Shown here one piece after another: positions 15,699 to 23,130 of a DNA stretch of 34,334 nucleotides. A program made the translations under genes and the position numbers. This stretch comes from JBMOMT01 sp049324835 (GTDB taxonomy: Bacteria; Chloroflexota; Anaerolineae; CAYNKW01): the NCBI GenBank assembly GCA_049324835.1, contig JBMOMT010000001.1:1-34334 (forward strand), read 5' to 3'. How positions within the stretch are numbered: the stretch's first letter is position 1; every line of letters begins with the position of its first letter. The notes below the pieces were generated by a model. It searched no databases. It saw only the letters and a program-made list of their open reading frames with translations, and was not told the DNA's origin.

Positions 15699-17339
15699 AT
15701 GACTCACCCATCAAAAACTATCGATCCCGGTTCTGTACACGATTATTATCAGAGCGTCATCGACTCGGTCGACTCGATCGTCTACACCGTCGATCGTGAC
15801 TTGCGCATCGTGGGCGTCAACCGTCGTTGGAACGTCTTTGCCCTGGAGAACGGCGCGCCACACCTCACCGAAGAGCACATTCTGGGCGCACGCTTGTTGG
15901 ATCAAATGCAGGGCGATCCCCGGCAGCGCTGGCAACAAGTGTGCCACCAGATCCTCAACGGTCAGCTCGCCCGCTACCTGGACGAGGTCGCCTCCAGCGA
16001 GCCGTTTGCCTGGCGTCACTATACCCTGACCGCCAGCCCCCTCAAGAGCGGTCAGGGTGAGATCCTGGGCATCACCTTTGTGAGCACCAACATCACCCAG
16101 CTCAAACGAGCCGAAGCCGAGATGTTCCAGCGGCTGGTGGAGGTGCGAGGCCTGCGGCAGGTGGCCCAGACGGCGGGGGCCGGCTTCACCGCACGCGCCT
16201 TTTACCGCCAGGTCACCGCCGACATCGCCCATCTGTTCGATGCTGGCCGGTGCATCATCTTTCGCTGGCACGAGAGCAGCGGCCATCTTCAGGCCCAGAT
16301 GCCGGCCTTTGGCCTCAGCGAGCGCCAGTTGGTCGACCTGACGCTCGACATTGGCGATCCCACCGATCCCTCTTCGTTGTGGCAAGACCTGGAGGAGAAG
16401 GATTATATCCTGCTGAACGAGGGCGACGCTGCGCCCCGCCAGATCGTCGAGACGGCCGTCCGGGTAGACCGGCTGGCCGCCATGATGGCCGTTCTGCGCG
16501 TCAGTGGCCGCGTGCACGGCACCATTCTGGTCGCCAGTCGTGATCGCCCCTTCACCGAACAAGAGGGCCAGCTTTTGGCCGCTTTTGCCGTGCCGGTGGT
16601 GCTGGCCATCGAAGACGCCGAGTTGAATCAACGGCTGCTCAACCGATCCCGTCAACTGGCCGCAGCGCGCGAGGCGTTGCGCCACACCACCAGGCTGGCC
16701 GAATCGATCCGGGTGCCGCTCACCGTCTTGCGCGGCTATCTGGAGCTGCTGTGCGATGGCGCACTGGGGGCTGTTTCCGGCGAGCAGGCCGCCACACTGG
16801 ACATCCTGCGCCAGAAAACACGCGATATCGCCGATATGCTTGGCCGGCTCACACCTTCTCCCTCGCCATCAGAGATCAATCGTTACGAGCTGCTGCTCCT
16901 GGCCGACTTGGTGCGTCAGGTGATCGACCGGCGGCTGGTTGCCCTGGAGGCAGCGGGCCTGGATCTGATCGCCGACCTGCCCGCCGCCGGCGATCCGGCC
17001 TGCATGGTGACCGGTCAACCTGATGCGTTGTTCAATGTCTTTGACGCCCTGCTCGACAACGCCATCAAGTTCAGCCCTTACGGAGGTGTGGTGCATATTT
17101 CGTTGCACGAATCGCCCGAGATCGTCTACGTGCGGGTGGACGACCCTGGCGTGGGCATCGCGACGCCCCAGTTGTTGCAGATCTGGCAGCCCAAAAAGCC
17201 AGAAACCCTCTCGGATGCTCTCGATCTGGTGGAAGTCAAGCGTATCGTCGAAGAACATGGCGGGCAGGTGTGGGTCGATAGCCAGGCAGGGCAGGGGAGC
17301 ACCTTTTACGTGGCGCTGCCCAAAATCATAAAAACCTGA
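15699..17339 (+). CDS. PAS-GAF histidine kinase-like protein, degenerate (probable pseudokinase)
   Basis: This 546-residue soluble sensor has a PAS domain (about 13-138), a GAF domain (about 145-310), a helical dimerisation segment (about 320-385) and a HATPase-type C terminus (about 395-543). The DHp segment LAESIRVPLTVLRGYLELL aligns with the classic SHELRTPLTVIRGYLELL pattern, but the phospho-acceptor His is Glu335 (codon gaa at 16701). In the ATPase domain the N box (ALLDNAIKFSP, Asn454) and G1 (DDPGVGI) remain. The glycine-rich G2 lid is absent: the sequence before VKRIVEEHGG reads LSDALDLVE. Autophosphorylation by the usual route is therefore unlikely. No Shine-Dalgarno is visible, and the ATG lies 7 bp beyond the LysM terminator. 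It precedes another kinase gene and may regulate it as a partner; that is inference. Confidence 0.88.
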   Translation: MTHPSKTIDPGSVHDYYQSVIDSVDSIVYTVDRDLRIVGVNRRWNVFALENGAPHLTEEHILGARLLDQMQGDPRQRWQQVCHQILNGQLARYLDEVASSEPFAWRHYTLTASPLKSGQGEILGITFVSTNITQLKRAEAEMFQRLVEVRGLRQVAQTAGAGFTARAFYRQVTADIAHLFDAGRCIIFRWHESSGHLQAQMPAFGLSERQLVDLTLDIGDPTDPSSLWQDLEEKDYILLNEGDAAPRQIVETAVRVDRLAAMMAVLRVSGRVHGTILVASRDRPFTEQEGQLLAAFAVPVVLAIEDAELNQRLLNRSRQLAAAREALRHTTRLAESIRVPLTVLRGYLELLCDGALGAVSGEQAATLDILRQKTRDIADMLGRLTPSPSPSEINRYELLLLADLVRQVIDRRLVALEAAGLDLIADLPAAGDPACMVTGQPDALFNVFDALLDNAIKFSPYGGVVHISLHESPEIVYVRVDDPGVGIATPQLLQIWQPKKPETLSDALDLVEVKRIVEEHGGQVWVDSQAGQGSTFYVALPKIIKT

Positions 17340-17365
17340 GACCCCTGGCTAGCCATTGGGGCTGC

Positions 17366-17394
17366 TTGCTGGCCAGGCCGTTTTGGGGTACAAT
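17366..17394 (+). promoter_or_regulatory. Promoter of the GAF histidine kinase gene
   Basis: TTGCTG (17366-17371), a 17-bp spacer and TACAAT (17389-17394). The predicted start near 17401 gives a leader of about 85 nt. A perfect 10-bp palindrome TGGCTAGCCA (17346-17355) lies just upstream, and AAAAGGCCTTTT (17407-17418) lies just inside the leader. Confidence 0.65.
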
Positions 17395-17485
17395 ACGGCT
17401 GTCAGAAAAAGGCCTTTTCAGTTTTTTGGCCCATTGTCATTCTTTTAGACCGGGAACCGGCGTTTCTTCAAAGGATGGCCGATCC

Positions 17486-18775
17486 ATGACACAGGTGCAA
17501 GAGATCCTCGCCCAACGAGACCACATCGTCGCTTTTGCGGCCCTGCAAGAGATCGCTCAGAGCCTGGCCGCAGAACTGGACCTCGAGACGCTGCTGGAGC
17601 GCATCGTCGAAGCGGCGGTGGCGGTGGTTCACGCCTCGGCAGGCTCACTGCTCATCTGGGACGCCCTGAACAACGATCTCTTTTTCGCCGTGGTCAAAGG
17701 TGGCGGTGGTGAGGCGCTCGTCGGTCGACGTATGCCGGCCTACAAGGGCATCGCCGGCTGGGTGCTCACCAATCAACGGCCGGCCATCGCCCAACAGGTG
17801 CACGATGACCCGCGCTTTTTCAACGCCATCGACGAGAGCCTGGGCTTCCGCACCAGCTCGCTGCTGGCGGTGCCGCTGGTATCCAAGGGGGAGGCCATCG
17901 GCGTGCTGGAGGTGCTGAACAAAAAATCCGAGAGGCCATTCGACGATCAGGACGCCGATCTGCTCATGGCGCTGGCGGGACAGGCGGCGGTGGCCATCAA
18001 GAACGCGCGGCTCTACCGCCAGGTGCAGGAAGAGCGAGACCGCATCGTGGCGCTGGAAGAAGAGGTGCGAAAAAACCTGGCCCGCGAGATCCACGACGGT
18101 CCGGCCCAGATGCTTTCGGCCATCATCATGCACCTCAGCGTCATCGAAGATATTGCCCAAGCCAAACCGGAGCAGGTTCGCCACGAGATCGAAATGGTGC
18201 GTGGTATTGCCTCCAACGCTCTGCAACAGATCCGCAGCATGATCTTTGAGCTGCGGCCGGTGATTCTGCAAACCCAAGGGCTGACCGCCGCCCTGCGCAC
18301 CTACGTCAAACGGCTGCGCGAGGTGGAGGGCATGACCATCCACACCGAGTTGGGAGATTGGCCAGAGCGCCTGCCGGCCAAAATTGAAGAGATTGTTTTC
18401 GCCGTCGTCCAGGAGGCGCTGACCAACATCAAAAAACACGCCGAGGCGCACAATGCCTGGCTTCAGATCGGCCGGACGCCCGACACGCTGACGGTGCGCA
18501 TCCGCGACGATGGCTGCGGCTTCGAGATCTCGCGTCTGGAGTTGCTGGAGGCACAGGAGGGCCACCTGGGGCTGCTGAACATGCGTGAGCGGGCCGAGAT
18601 GTTGGGCAGTGAGCTGTCCATTCGTTCGCAGATCGGTTGGGGGACACGGGTCACACTCACCGTGCCGCTGTCCGAATCGGCGCGGCGGGCAGGGGCCAAA
18701 GGCACCGGTTTCCTGCCGCCGCTGGACGAAAACCCGTCGCCAGGAGCCGGGACAGATTCAGACGAGATGGAGTGA
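17486..18775 (+). CDS. GAF-domain sensor histidine kinase, NarL/DegS type (HisKA_3)
   Basis: This is a 429-residue cytoplasmic kinase with no transmembrane segment. A GAF domain (about 28-175) is followed by a coiled segment (about 175-197) and a HisKA_3 dimerisation domain with phospho-acceptor His203 in AREIHDGPAQ. An intact HATPase domain completes it: N box VVQEALTNIKKHA, G1 IRDDGCGF and G2 GHLGLLNMRERAEMLG. Unlike the kinase-like gene before it, all catalytic elements are present. The ATG at 17486 has AAGG about 11 nt upstream; an in-frame extension to 17366 would overlap the promoter and is rejected. The C-terminal 30 residues are a low-complexity tail. No response regulator is present in the window, so the partner is elsewhere. 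A Trm112-like gene follows after 16 bp. Confidence 0.93.
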   Translation: MTQVQEILAQRDHIVAFAALQEIAQSLAAELDLETLLERIVEAAVAVVHASAGSLLIWDALNNDLFFAVVKGGGGEALVGRRMPAYKGIAGWVLTNQRPAIAQQVHDDPRFFNAIDESLGFRTSSLLAVPLVSKGEAIGVLEVLNKKSERPFDDQDADLLMALAGQAAVAIKNARLYRQVQEERDRIVALEEEVRKNLAREIHDGPAQMLSAIIMHLSVIEDIAQAKPEQVRHEIEMVRGIASNALQQIRSMIFELRPVILQTQGLTAALRTYVKRLREVEGMTIHTELGDWPERLPAKIEEIVFAVVQEALTNIKKHAEAHNAWLQIGRTPDTLTVRIRDDGCGFEISRLELLEAQEGHLGLLNMRERAEMLGSELSIRSQIGWGTRVTLTVPLSESARRAGAKGTGFLPPLDENPSPGAGTDSDEME

Positions 18776-18791
18776 GGAAAGGTAGGCATCG

Positions 18792-19025
18792 ATGATCGAT
18801 CAAAAATTGTTAGAGATCTTGCGCTGCCCGGCCTGTGTCAGTGGGCCATCACGCCGCGAGGGACCAGACCCGGGCCGGCTGGAATTGATCCACGATGTGT
18901 GGCTGGTCTGCCAGGAGCCAGACTGCGGACGCAAATATCCCATACACGATGGCATCCCCATCATGCTCATCGAGGAGGGAGATAAACATCGTCACACACC
19001 GCTGGAGCAACTGGAACAGCCGTGA
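18792..19025 (+). CDS. Trm112-family zinc-binding protein
   Basis: This 77-residue protein begins MIDQKLLEILRCPAC and has a zinc knuckle formed by Cys12, Cys15, Cys40 and Cys45, followed by the family signature KYPIHDGIPIML. Trm112-like proteins activate methyltransferases in eukaryotes and archaea; the bacterial YcaR-type role is less well defined. The protein is somewhat longer than the usual 60 residues because of an insert between the cysteine pairs. The ATG has GGAAAGG upstream. It follows the kinase gene by 16 bp and is probably co-transcribed, then a terminator follows. Confidence 0.88.
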   Translation: MIDQKLLEILRCPACVSGPSRREGPDPGRLELIHDVWLVCQEPDCGRKYPIHDGIPIMLIEEGDKHRHTPLEQLEQP

Positions 19026-19052
19026 GCCTGGCTCCAAAGGCCAAGACCGACG

Positions 19053-19092
19053 GGGAAGGCGCGTTTGAGCGACGCCTTCCCTGTTTTGTTTG
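19053..19092 (+). terminator. Intrinsic terminator after the Trm112-like gene
   Basis: GGGAAGGCG (19053-19061) pairs with CGCCTTCCC (19073-19081) around an 11-nt loop, followed by TGTTTTGTTT. The T-run is only on the plus side, so it ends the kinase-Trm112 transcript and is not a terminator for the convergent amidase. Confidence 0.85.
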
Positions 19093-19111
19093 GCCCGCTG
19101 AGAGGTTCGTT

Positions 19112-19921
19112 TCAGGGTTGATCCTCGAGGAAACACAACAGCCCTTCGACGATCCCCTGGGCGATGCGGTCTTGCTGAAACAGCAGCATGTACCGATCGT
19201 CCAACATAAAACCGATCTCGATGATAGCGCCGGGCGTCTGGGGCGCAATCTCGTTAAAAGCGTGGTACTCGCGCATATCAAAAGTGATGCTGTTGGCGTG
19301 GAAATCGAGCCCGGTGGCGGCGGCATAAGCCTCACTCAAACAGGCCACCAGCCGGTCTTCCACCTCTGGCACGGCGCTGTTGATCACACGCGCCACTTTG
19401 AAACCCGAGGCCCCGGCCACATTACACGAGTCGGCGTGGATGCTCAGCATGGCGTCGGCCTGATAGCCCTCCAATCGATCGTCGTACTCGTCCAACAGAT
19501 CCACCGTGTAGCCCATGCGCTCCAGCAGGGTCACCACCCGCTGCGCCACGCCGAAATTGATCTCGGCCTCGGTCAGACCATCGGCGCAGACCGCGCCCGA
19601 ATCGTAGCCCCGGTGCCCGGAGACGATACCCACCCGCCGGGGTGGGGCGACGGTGGGCCGGGATCGGGTGGGCAACCAGCCGGCGCGTGGGGTGCGTGTG
19701 GGTGTGGGAGTCTCGTGTTGAGCCGTGGGGCTGCCGGGTGATGACGCAGTCGACGTTTGTTGAGGCCGGGCGGTGACGGCGACTGGCAACGGTGATGGCT
19801 CCACCTGCTCGACGGGTGAGCCAAGTACCAGCCAGCCAGCGTAAAGCATACCCAGGCCAGTAACGACCAAGATAGCCACCATCAGGCGTTGTGCACTCTG
19901 AAGGAATCCTCGCCGCAGCAT
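19112..19921 (-). CDS. N-acetylmuramoyl-L-alanine amidase (Amidase_3), membrane anchored
   Basis: This zinc amidase cleaves between MurNAc and L-Ala in peptidoglycan. The 269-residue protein has an N-terminal transmembrane segment (about 14-34), a Pro/Thr/Ser linker (about 40-95) and the catalytic domain (about 96-267). Zinc ligands are visible: His103 (VSGHRGYDSGA), a Glu in GLTEAEINF (118 or 120) and His162 (SIHADS). The catalytic Glu235 lies in AIIEIGF. The first motif reads SGHRGYDSGA rather than the usual DPGHGGxDPGA, a mild divergence. The ATG at 19921 has GGAGA very close; an alternative start at Met14 would remove the basic N terminus. A near-consensus promoter lies at 19960-19988, back to back with the mutase promoter. 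Confidence 0.92.
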   Translation of the reverse strand: MLRRGFLQSAQRLMVAILVVTGLGMLYAGWLVLGSPVEQVEPSPLPVAVTARPQQTSTASSPGSPTAQHETPTPTRTPRAGWLPTRSRPTVAPPRRVGIVSGHRGYDSGAVCADGLTEAEINFGVAQRVVTLLERMGYTVDLLDEYDDRLEGYQADAMLSIHADSCNVAGASGFKVARVINSAVPEVEDRLVACLSEAYAAATGLDFHANSITFDMREYHAFNEIAPQTPGAIIEIGFMLDDRYMLLFQQDRIAQGIVEGLLCFLEDQP

Positions 19922-19959
19922 TCTCCGACTATCCCTATCCAGCCGACTGTCGTAAAGGG

Positions 19960-19988
19960 ATCATACCGCCAACCGCCAAATTAGTCAA
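19960..19988 (-). promoter_or_regulatory. Promoter of the amidase gene
   Basis: The minus strand has TTGACT (19983-19988), a 17-bp spacer and TATGAT (19960-19965), predicting a leader of about 32 nt. Confidence 0.8.
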
Positions 19989-20003
19989 AAGGCGCCAAAT
20001 GGC

Positions 20004-20032
20004 TTGACACGACAGTGTCATCGTTGTACAAT
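20004..20032 (+). promoter_or_regulatory. Promoter of mcm small subunit-meaB operon, overlapped by a palindromic operator
   Basis: A perfect TTGACA (20004-20009), 17-bp spacer and TACAAT (20027-20032). The palindrome TGACAC-GACA-GTGTCA (20005-20020) overlaps the -35 and the spacer, the usual position for a repressor site. The leader to the ATG at 20127 is about 88 nt. Confidence 0.8.
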
Positions 20033-20126
20033 GGTTCCCGCTCAGCCTCTTCGCCGGTCAGAACCTGGAGTGGAGGCGACCGTTCACACGGCTCAGAAAC
20101 CGGCTATTGCCATTCGGAGGACATGG

Positions 20127-20531
20127 ATGACCGACAAAAAAATTCGCGTGCTCATTGCCAAGCCCGGCCTCGACGGGCACGACCGTGGGGCCAAGGTGGT
20201 CGCCCGCGCCTTGCGCGACGCCGGCATGGAGGTGATCTATGCCGGCCTGCGACAAACGCCCGATATGATCGTCGAGGCAGCCATTCAGGAAGACGTGGAT
20301 GTCGTCGGCCTGAGCATTCTCTCTGGAGCACACATGACGCTGGTGCCCCGGGTGGTGGAGGGGCTTAGAGCCAACGACATGCAGGATGTCGTCGTCACCG
20401 TGGGGGGCATCATTCCCGACGACGACGTTCCCCAGTTGCAGGCCGTGGGCGTGAATGGCATTTTTGGCCCAGGCACGTCTACCCAAGACATCGTGGCCTT
20501 TATCCAACAGGCGATGGCCGGGCGTGAGTGA
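20127..20531 (+). CDS. Methylmalonyl-CoA mutase small subunit (cobalamin-binding)
   Basis: This 134-residue stand-alone B12-binding subunit matches the C-terminal domain of methylmalonyl-CoA mutase and relatives. It starts MTDKKIRVLIAKPGLDGHDRG, with the D-x-H-x-x-G cobalamin motif at 16-21 (His18 is the lower axial ligand). SILSGAHM and VTVGGIIPDDD segments follow. It needs a separate large catalytic subunit, which is not in this window. The mutase interconverts methylmalonyl-CoA and succinyl-CoA; isobutyryl- or ethylmalonyl-CoA mutase small subunits look alike, but the adjacent meaB is compatible with all of them. CGGAGG lies 6 nt before the ATG at 20127. An upstream in-frame ATG at 20031 overlaps the promoter and is rejected. 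meaB starts 3 bp after the stop. Confidence 0.93.
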   Translation: MTDKKIRVLIAKPGLDGHDRGAKVVARALRDAGMEVIYAGLRQTPDMIVEAAIQEDVDVVGLSILSGAHMTLVPRVVEGLRANDMQDVVVTVGGIIPDDDVPQLQAVGVNGIFGPGTSTQDIVAFIQQAMAGRE

Positions 20532-20534
20532 ACC

Positions 20535-21545
20535 ATGGCCAACGACCTGAGCAACCGGGTGCTTGCCGGCGACCGGCGCGCCGTCGCCCGGCTCATCACC
20601 CTGGTGGAGAACGATGGCCCAGAGGTGCGGCGGCTGCTGGGCGCGCTTTATCCCCACACCGGCAAGGCCCACATCGTAGGCATCACCGGCGCGCCAGGCA
20701 CCGGCAAGAGTTCGCTGGTCAACGAGCTGGCCAAAGCCTATCGCCAGCGCGACCCTGCCCCACGGGTGGGCATCGTGGCCGTGGATCCCACCAGCCCCTT
20801 TTCCGGCGGCGCGCTGCTGGGCGATCGCATCCGCATGCGTGATCTGGCCGGCGACCCCGGCATCTTTATCCGCAGCATGGCCACCCGCGGCAGCCTGGGT
20901 GGTCTGGCCCGCGCCACCGCCGACGCCATCCGAGTGCTCGATGCCGCCGGCTACCAGGTGATTCTGGTGGAAACGGTAGGCGCAGGACAGTCGGAGGTGG
21001 ATATCGCCAGGGCAGCCCACACCACGGTGGTGGTCGAAGCGCCGGGCCTGGGCGACGACGTGCAGGCCATCAAAGCCGGCATCCTGGAGATCGCCGACGT
21101 GTTTGCGGTCAACAAAGCGGATCGCGAAGGGGTCGAGCACACCGTGATGGCCCTGGAGATGATGTTGGATCTGAATCACGCCGGCCGGCCCGTGCTGCAC
21201 CACGGCCACTGGATGACCGCCGACGGCCCTGAAACGTCGGCGGTGGAGGGGGGGTGGCGTCCGCCCATCTGCAAGACGGTGGCCGTACGAGGCGAGGGTG
21301 TGGCAGATTTGATGGCTGCCATCCAGGCGCATCGCGAGCACCTGCAATCGACGGCCACGCAGAGCCTGCGCGAACGCGCCCGCGCCGAAGATGAACTGCT
21401 CGACATTCTGGGTCAGCAGCTCATGGGCCGTCTCATGGCCCGGGTGCAGCCCCAAGAGTTGGGGCAACTGGTGGCCCAGATCGTGGCGCGGGAGCTAGAC
21501 CCCTACACGGCGGCGGAGCAGTTGTTGACCAAACACGGTGGGTGA
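20535..21545 (+). CDS. meaB: MeaB/ArgK-family GTPase, mutase chaperone
   Basis: MeaB is a G3E-type GTPase that protects and reloads the B12 cofactor of methylmalonyl-CoA mutase. The 336-residue protein shows Walker A GAPGTGKSS (52-60), VDPTSPFSGGALLGDR (83-98) with the Mg-binding Asp, the switch motif ETVGAGQSE (146-154) and the base-recognition NKAD (193-196). The C-terminal helical dimerisation arm is present. It begins 3 bp after the small mutase subunit, so the two are almost certainly translated together, as expected for a mutase-chaperone pair. It ends 11 bp before the convergent GHL10-like gene, with no terminator between them. Confidence 0.96.
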   Translation: MANDLSNRVLAGDRRAVARLITLVENDGPEVRRLLGALYPHTGKAHIVGITGAPGTGKSSLVNELAKAYRQRDPAPRVGIVAVDPTSPFSGGALLGDRIRMRDLAGDPGIFIRSMATRGSLGGLARATADAIRVLDAAGYQVILVETVGAGQSEVDIARAAHTTVVVEAPGLGDDVQAIKAGILEIADVFAVNKADREGVEHTVMALEMMLDLNHAGRPVLHHGHWMTADGPETSAVEGGWRPPICKTVAVRGEGVADLMAAIQAHREHLQSTATQSLRERARAEDELLDILGQQLMGRLMARVQPQELGQLVAQIVARELDPYTAAEQLLTKHGG

Positions 21546-21556
21546 TGGTAGGTTCG

Positions 21557-23053
21557 TCACTTCCAGGGCATTTCCGGCACGGCCACACTGGCCGAATAAG
21601 GCCCGTTGCGTAGATCGTCCCAGTAATCGTTGGCATCGATCAGGGCGTAACGAAAAATAGCCTGGCCCGTCGCGCCGTTCCAACGCGCGATCTGGATACG
21701 ATCCGCGATGGCCTCAAAAGAGGCGTAATCGCCGGTGATGCCGGCCCACACCTGCCGCCCGGCCGCACCCTGCACGAAAAAGGCCACCTGCGCCTCGTAG
21801 GCTGCATTGTCGGTCAGCACGGCCCCTGCATAGAGCATCGGCGCGATGGCGTCCATTTCCCCGGCGTTCAGCCAGCCCAGCGAGTCCTGATAATAATCGT
21901 TATAGCCGGCGTCAAAGTAGGGCCACACCGCCGCCGATAGTGTGAGGCCGCCGGTCAGCACGTCGCTGTAGAGGCGTGAGACCAACTCTGTCACCTGGAG
22001 CCGCTGCCAGTCGCTGTAGGGCATGGTGTTCGAGATCGCCGCGTAACGCGCCAGGCTGGTGGGGTCCTGGGAGTATTTTGCCCCGGCGTAACGCACGTTA
22101 TCCAGGTGCAGGCCATCCACTGCGTAATGGTTCACGATGTCCCGGCAGACGCTGATGATGTGACTGGTTATGGCCGGGTGTCCGGGGCTGGCCCACAAAT
22201 AGTGCGTGTTGAGCGTCATGGGGCCCTCGTCGTCCCACTGCAGCCAGTCGTTGCCGTAGGTCTGGGTGAGGGCGTGATACATGTGCAGCGGCGTGGTGCC
22301 ACTGATGGGCGGCGTCTCACCGATCCAGGCCGGATAGACGTTGAGGTAGGCGTGCAGCTCCAACCCCATCTGATGAGCCGCCTCAACAGCCGCCGCCAGC
22401 GGGTCCCAGCCGGGGTCCTGGCCCAGCGTGCCTGAAATGCGCGCCGACCACGGCTCAAAGCCAGAGCGGTAGTAGGCGTCGCCGTTGGCCCGCACCTGAA
22501 AGAGGATGATGTTAAAATTGGCCCCGGCGGCTTTGGTCATGATGGTTCCGATGCTGGCGGCGTCGGTATAGTCGTAGCGCGTCACCCACAGCGCCCGCGC
22601 CTCGGGCGCGCCCCAGGCCCTGACCACGTTGGGCAAAAAAACGGCCTGGGTGAGCGTATCGCTGGCCTCGACCGGTGTGGCCGCCGGCGGAGCCGCTGTT
22701 GCAGCCTCTTGATCCAGGGCGGCCGCCATCCACTCCTCGAGCGCGGCAGAGTTGAGGGATGCAGAGCCATTGCTGTTGTTATAGGGATCGGGATTCATGA
22801 GATACGCAGCCTCCAGTCCCCCGACAGCGGCCCAGAGTATTTCTTGGGCCGCCGTCATGCCGGTCAATGTCTGGCTCACAGCCAGCCGTGGCGCAATACG
22901 ATCCGGACTGACTTGGGCCGCACGCGACCAGGAAAACGATGCCGCGGCAACCAGCCATTGCCGAACGGCCAGCAGGCCCGTCAGACCCAGGAACACTGCC
23001 AGTATCGGGCAGACATATCGCCTATATCGACGGAAAAAACCGGTGAGCACCAA
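21557..23053 (-). CDS. GHL10/YngK-like glycoside hydrolase family protein, membrane anchored
   Basis: This protein of about 498 residues has an N-terminal basic segment and transmembrane anchor (GFFRRYRRYVCPILAVFLGLTG), a variable linker to about residue 145, and a TIM-barrel-like domain. The barrel resembles GHL10/YngK glycosidases: ALWVTRYDYTDAASIGTIM, NIILFQVRANGDAYY, GLELHAYLNVYPAW, and YAVDGLHLDNVRYAG near the expected catalytic acid. Such proteins probably act on extracellular polysaccharides, but the substrate is unknown. The open frame reaches a TTG at 23101, but a promoter covers 23074-23101, so translation must start later. TTG at 23053 has AAAGG 7 nt upstream; GTG at 23050 is nearly as good. 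It is convergent with meaB. Confidence 0.82.
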   Translation of the reverse strand: MVLTGFFRRYRRYVCPILAVFLGLTGLLAVRQWLVAAASFSWSRAAQVSPDRIAPRLAVSQTLTGMTAAQEILWAAVGGLEAAYLMNPDPYNNSNGSASLNSAALEEWMAAALDQEAATAAPPAATPVEASDTLTQAVFLPNVVRAWGAPEARALWVTRYDYTDAASIGTIMTKAAGANFNIILFQVRANGDAYYRSGFEPWSARISGTLGQDPGWDPLAAAVEAAHQMGLELHAYLNVYPAWIGETPPISGTTPLHMYHALTQTYGNDWLQWDDEGPMTLNTHYLWASPGHPAITSHIISVCRDIVNHYAVDGLHLDNVRYAGAKYSQDPTSLARYAAISNTMPYSDWQRLQVTELVSRLYSDVLTGGLTLSAAVWPYFDAGYNDYYQDSLGWLNAGEMDAIAPMLYAGAVLTDNAAYEAQVAFFVQGAAGRQVWAGITGDYASFEAIADRIQIARWNGATGQAIFRYALIDANDYWDDLRNGPYSASVAVPEMPWK

Positions 23054-23073
23054 CTCGATACCTTTCTGCCTCC

Positions 23074-23101
23074 ATTCTATCACATTTTCCCAAGTTGACA
23101 A
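23074..23101 (-). promoter_or_regulatory. Promoter of the GHL10-like gene, sharing its -35 with the divergent promoter
   Basis: The minus strand has TTGTCA (23096-23101), a 16-bp spacer and TAGAAT (23074-23079) with an extended TG. Its -35 overlaps five of six bases of the -35 for the opposite gene. Confidence 0.75.
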
Positions 23102-23122
23102 ACCCGTGTGTTATGCTATAAT
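23095..23122 (+). promoter_or_regulatory. Consensus promoter of the PMT-type glycosyltransferase gene
   Basis: A perfect TTGACA (23095-23100), a 16-bp spacer, and a perfect extended -10 TGCTATAAT with the hexamer at 23117-23122. The transcription start is predicted at 23128-23131, at the GTG start codon. Confidence 0.88.
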
Positions 23123-23130
23123 TCTGCCCC

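Noticed and set aside
20058..21467. Minus-strand frame of 469 codons over the mutase small subunit and meaB
   Set aside because: The plus-strand genes carry complete cobalamin and GTPase motifs; the antisense frame is His-rich shadow sequence.
23054..23101. Extended N terminus of the GHL10-like protein from TTG 23101
   Set aside because: This stretch contains the gene's own -35 and -10 elements, so it cannot be part of the message made from that promoter.
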